A stretch of 64,000 nucleotides of DNA from Mastigias papua (taxonomy: Eukaryota > Cnidaria > Scyphozoa > Rhizostomeae > Mastigiidae), in the NCBI GenBank assembly GCA_964019165.1, contig OZ025287.1, forward strand, positions 1,163,102 through 1,227,101. The letters are read 5' to 3'. The translations under genes and the position numbers were made by a program. The notes under the pieces were generated by a model. That model searched no databases. It saw nothing but the letters and a program-made list of their open reading frames with translations, and was not told where the DNA came from. Positions 60,001-64,000 of this stretch are shown piece after piece. The first letter of the stretch is position 1, and every line of letters begins with the position of its first letter.

Positions 60001-61071
60001 AGGCTCTTTTTCAAACCTCAAATTTCAAAAGAATGGCCTGAATATAAAGATGTGTCTGCAGCACACCCCTTAGCATCTTCTTTGGTGGGAGCTTATTTAG
60101 GGGGGAATCTTGGGGGTAATTTGAGGACTTACAGTATGCATTGAAGTGTATCAAGTCCTTCACATTTGATTCAAAATGGCATGTAAGGAGGAGGACGGTG
60201 TTTTATCATTCCTGAGTATATGTACTTGCATATGTACCCTGGCAGCTCTCCACAAATATGACAAGTTTCCTGTGTGCTCGCTTGACTGATCTGTTAGACC
60301 AATTTGATCTGGGGACAAGATGCTCACTTTGTAGTCACTATTGCCATCTGGTCCTGTTGAGGAAAAGTTTATTTTGCTAAAGTTTTTATTTTATCTTCTT
60401 ACAATGCACAAATATATTGGAGAACAAAAGGTTGTGGGTTTTGAAACGTGGAGTTGAGGAACCTTATAAAGGACAGTACTTGTAGAATAGATATTGAGCA
60501 TGCATGGTAAATAAAAAAAAAATTTGTCCAAATGAACAATTGACTAAAAATACAGAAAACCTGGGTCCTACCACAGATCCTGATATTCACCTGTTCAATA
60601 GAAAGTAGTTGCGTTTCCTTTTAGACCTTCAGGAAGAGTGGGTGCCTAGGTGATGACTTATTCTTAAGTGACAAGTGTTTTCTTTCTGTGGACAAGGCTT
60701 TTTCTTGTCGAGCATTGAAATGAGTATTTTTCCGACTTACTAAAAATACGAAGGTAACAATGAAGCAATATACCATTGAGATATAATCACAAAATTGTCA
60801 AAAGAGAGCTCTTGGAAATCTTACAGAATCTATGGAGACGCAACAATTGCTAGTATGGAGGTTTACCTACAAGTAAACAACGAGAAAAATTTTCTGGGCC
60901 TTAACACCCACTACTTGTGGCAGTTGCTAACATCTTGCGATACATCATACCTGTAAAAATAACATTTCCTTTTCCATATTCTGGAACGAGACATTTATTG
61001 GATTGGTCCTGTGCTGAATAGGGCGTTGTAGTGGAAGATTTATCACTAGAAGAGAGTGGTTTTTCAGCCAT
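57073..61071 (-). CDS. Unrecognised small protein gene (at least five exons)
   Basis: Exons: 60951-61071 (ATG at 61071; opens MAEKPLSSSDKSSTTTPYSA), possible 19-base exon 60572-60590, 58623-58694 (ANEIGSHSMNGMDRRLLQSE), 57970-58028 (LGEFRGQCQDRFTHRYQNP), 57632-57672 (YPKEPRSKSHRGK) and 57073-57239, ending in a Ser-run and SSFRYEQQF before TAA. The last four exons join in consistent phases, and only this set of frames is open throughout. Exon 1 ends in phase 1 and the 19-base exon in phase 2, so at least one more exon (length 1 mod 3) is missing before 58694. A minus-strand AATAAA lies about 85 bases after the stop. I recognise no domain; the Trp/Pro/Tyr-rich middle (RYQNPWYPKEP) is reminiscent of small axonemal proteins, which is only a guess. 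It converges with ZFAND4. Confidence 0.58.
58340..58540. repeat. (GAAT/GAGT)n tetranucleotide microsatellite
   Basis: GAAT units are interrupted by GAGT blocks; on the minus strand the artefact frame reads HSFIHSFIHSF. It lies in an intron of the minus-strand gene. Confidence 0.95.
59868..60134. mobile_element. 267-bp MITE with TA duplication
   Basis: The left end reads CTATAAATCCTCAAATTAGC and the right end on the other strand CTGTAAGTCCTCAAATTACC. TA flanks both sides (59866-59867 and 60135-60136). It is non-coding. A related single end (CTGTAAACCTGCGAATTAGC on the minus strand) occurs near 6720-6745, and a related diverged stretch at about 58870-59120. Confidence 0.78.
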
Positions 61072-61665
61072 ATTGGTTTGTGGCTCAACGTCTTGTAACT
61101 ATGGCAACGAGTCGTGATTTCTCCTTTTTGTTCCTTCGTAGTCTTCGTTTTTCTTTCGAAATAGGAATGTTTTTGGACCCCCACGGCTAACAACTTGCCG
61201 ATCAACAAATTAAATAGCTAGTGGATTAAAGTTAAATATTATAGAACTTCTGAGTTTTCAAGCAACGCACTAGACACTATGTTACTACCGGTGTTCGTAC
61301 AATTGGGCACCTTGGATATTACAAGATTTTGGATATGTTCGAAGCACTGTGCCATAATTTAGCTCTGTCTTACCACATGAGAGTTAGGAAAGAGATGACG
61401 GAAAGCTTAATGCTGGGGATTTTGAAATATTATTAAGTGAAGCAGAAACCCATACACAGAAACGTCCATTTACTAGGAACCTACAGTGAGAAGATGTATG
61501 CTTTGATTTTGAATGATTGCAGAGCCTTTTCAGTCTCATAGTCTAACTGGGCTCCGATACGTTGTTTCATTTCTTATCCACTGCAGTCCACTGAGAAACA
61601 AGTTTAGCCTTTTTGCTAACGAATCCCTTTTGAGCTTTTGAAGTGTGCTTGAAAAGCATTACTTA

Positions 61666-62166
61666 CCCTCCAGTCCGGAATATACGCTCCCCCCGATTAT
61701 TTATTTTTTGAAAAAATGCACAACAGGACATTCTTATTGCAGCCCCCCGCTTACAAATTTTGAACAAGAGGAAATTGTCCAAACCAGACCCAGAATTATC
61801 CGGCGAAAGTAACTCGTCGTGAATGTTTGTTGCGCTGAAAAAATGCTAGCGTGAAATGCGTAATTGCTGCAAGAAGCACTGAAAACGCAGCCGACAGTTG
61901 TGCCAATGATGATGACATTATGAACGACAATGATAGACACATTTTTAGCATGCTATAAATATGTAATAAACGTAATAAATTTTTTTTAAAAGGTTAAAGT
62001 TTTGTATCCAATGCATATGTTGATCTTATCTCCACATCCATTTATAACAGCCCACCCCATAGACATCACCTGGAAACTTTTTCCAGGCCCCCCCCGCTTA
62101 TTTACTTTGAGACTTTTTCCAATCCCCCCGCTTATTGCCACCCCCCTTCTATTCCGGACTGGAGAG
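61666..62166. mobile_element. 501-bp inverted-repeat element with TA duplication
   Basis: The 17-base ends are CCCTCCAGTCCGGAATA on the left and CTCTCCAGTCCGGAATA on the right strand, one mismatch. TA flanks both sides (61664-61665 and 62167-62168). The interior has C-runs followed by GCTTATTTA-type phrases near both ends, so the inverted similarity extends inward. The frame at 62002-62220 is a by-product. It is probably a Tc1/mariner-type MITE. Confidence 0.82.
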
Positions 62167-63858
62167 TATATAGCTGTGATAGACAGGCACATTGTTAAGA
62201 ATCCACATCCTGATTACTAGAACTACCCATTGCACAAGAACATGAACAGGATCATTTCAAAATCATAGGTCTTTAATGTCTTTTTTGTTGTATATGCAAA
62301 CAAATGAGGTTCAACTGCGTTTGTTTAAAGTTTAACTAATAGTAAATGTTTGTCAAATACAATAAGTAGATCTCGGTGATACTATCTTTAAAGTACGTAT
62401 GACCACCAATGGCCAGAAAAAATTTGAGAAATTGAACCAGAAACATTAAGTGTAAGGAAAAGGGAATTTCTAGAGTCCAGTGTTATGCACTGTCAATAGG
62501 AAGGAAAGCAGTTGTGCCAAATTTTTTATAGGCATTGCAATAGTGAGCAGTCAGTCCAAGGCATTTTTCTTTCCTATTTCTTTTCACCGTGTTTTCATTT
62601 TGACGTTACTCAGCCGGAAAAATTTCAAAGGAGGAGAGTTTTTGGGTGAAGTAGGGCCTCTTTACGAATTCATAGCTGGAGGCTAGCTCCAGAAGGAGAC
62701 TTTCCCACATTACTACATAATGTGCGTGCTCACTTTACAACATTACAATGGTGCGTTGAACATTTACAGGATTGTCCAAATAGAGCAGAATTCTACGACT
62801 GGGTCTACAAGAGAGAGGGAGAGAGCTTGGGGCTTTTGCCAGCCTATATGCAGAGACCATGCCTCAAGTGCAACTCAAAGCTTCTCCAGCATACAAGCTA
62901 ACTATATAATAGGCGTTGCTTAAGGAGGAAATGTTCACTGTTACATGCCAAAGCTGTATGAAAATTAAGAGGAGGTGGGGGCTGTGCTCCCAATTTCCCG
63001 AAGGACCCCTTTGTTATACCCATTTAACTAAAGTAAAATCAAGGAACAATCAAGTCATATTCTTCTATTTTCCGTTCTAATTGTTAGGTGTTCAGCTAAA
63101 AATCCCCTTCTTCTACGTTGCCTCGTTCTCGGGTGAATTCCCTCTGGAATCTCGAGAATCCCAAGGAGTGTCCACACTCGTCCCAAATCAAACGCTGGAC
63201 CCTACCGCATTTCACCCACAATGCATTGCAGGACAATTGCATTTTCTTTTGCAACTGGAGTTGTATTCCCTCTTCCACATGTTCATTGGCCGTTGATCAT
63301 CCGAAGCATCTGTTTATAAAGGTACGCATAAAACTCCTCATATTATAAAATTGAGAAGTATTTCAGCTAAAATAGGATTCACATACATCTTGTGTAGCTA
63401 AAACTACTCAAAAGCCTTTTTGTCCTAAAAGCCTTTATTCTTCGTGGCTAGTGGCATTTACAATAATGGCCGGTATCTTGCTGTTAGGCCCTATATTCTA
63501 ATCTTTGTGTTTCTTTGTTTCTGCAAGGCGTTACCGAAAGTCAAATCATTTTTCTGTATTTCTATTGTTATTTTGTATCATGAGGGTATTTACTGGTAGG
63601 ACAGAAGTGTGGAATTCTTGCAAATCACACCACAAAACCTGTGTACGACTTCAAGTTAAGTCATGATACTTAACGGTAGAGAACTAACCGCCCTTTATGA
63701 CGCGTTGTTAATTAAAAGCTGCGAAAGGTCATTTGAGCAAGGGTTGTTGTCTAGTTTTGTAGGGAACTAGGTTAACCCATGTGTTAGTTGGATCGCGTTT
63801 TACTGTTTTGTGATCAATTCGCAATAAATCGCACACTCCTTTCCCAAATGATGAAACA

Positions 63859-63957
63859 ATGAGCGAGGCGTGCACGTTGTCTCGAGATGCAGATTGTGCG
63901 GTGGATAGGCCGTCTGTGAAAGTCGTTGATACAGCAGTTGTAATATCAAAAATTTGA
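63859..63957 (+). other. Small ORF near the right edge
   Basis: The 32-codon frame opens MSEACTLSRDADCAVDRPSV after a purine-rich context (GAAACAATGAG) and ends in TGA. It might be the first exon of a gene lying to the right, or chance. No family is recognised. Confidence 0.25.
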
Positions 63958-64000
63958 GAGATTAAAGTGGGAAATTGCCTCGTTAAAGTGCTATTGTGTT

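Larger units (their letters stand above)
61072..64000. other. Right-hand stretch without a recognised gene
   Basis: The left part should hold the promoter of the minus-strand gene starting at 61071. It contains a 501-bp inverted-repeat element at 61666-62166. Overlapping frames on both strands at about 63080-63350 show no family resemblance. A 32-codon frame begins at 63859. Confidence 0.55.

Noticed and set aside
62002..62220. 72-codon plus-strand frame
   Set aside because: It lies almost wholly inside the inverted-repeat element at 61666-62166.
63081..63348. Overlapping open frames on both strands
   Set aside because: No family resemblance and no splice logic; openness on both strands is probably compositional or a repeat.

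Overview
The window is animal nuclear DNA: AT-rich, with spliced genes whose introns have GT-AG ends and carry microsatellites, tRNA-derived SINE heads, LINE remains and many short terminal-inverted-repeat elements. All gene models here were built by hand from conserved protein segments and checked by intron phase, so exon lengths add up in frame. Gene content (EGF-domain O-GlcNAc transferase, AN1/ubiquitin-like ZFAND4, C2H2 zinc-finger proteins) says metazoan. A marine invertebrate, perhaps a cnidarian, is my guess from the compact introns and the repeat style, but nothing in the sequence proves it.

Layout, left to right. (1) 653-4333, minus: adenosine kinase (ADK), six exons covering the N-terminal half; the C-terminal half lies beyond the left edge and the first exon is not identified. 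(2) 4334-7584: spacer with a SINE-like repeat and a LINE reverse-transcriptase remnant. (3) 7585-23752, minus: EOGT, sixteen exons found, one expected exon missing from the model. (4) 23753-27084: gene-poor spacer with an inverted-repeat element. (5) 27085-34781, minus, and 35685-43484, plus: two large C2H2 zinc-finger genes arranged head to head about 0.9 kb apart, each with a small first exon holding two fingers, a phase-1 intron, then a giant exon. They look like an inverted duplication sharing a promoter region. (6) 45976-55853, plus: ZFAND4, a complete-looking twelve-exon model from the ubiquitin-like domain to the AN1 finger. (7) 57073-61071, minus: an unrecognised small gene that converges on ZFAND4. 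(8) 61072-64000: no recognised gene; a 501-bp inverted-repeat element and a small ORF near the right end.

The genes do not form a pathway. ADK is cytosolic/nuclear purine salvage, EOGT is an ER glycosyltransferase acting on EGF repeats, the two zinc-finger proteins are probable nuclear DNA-binding factors, and ZFAND4 is a ubiquitin-like/AN1 protein of poorly known role. The observations most worth a second look are the paired zinc-finger genes, the EOGT that lacks both the usual ER-retention tail and the DYD motif known from the human enzyme, the unrecognised phase-consistent gene at 57-61 kb, and the set of at least seven distinct short inverted-repeat elements, several with exact TA or TTAA duplications.
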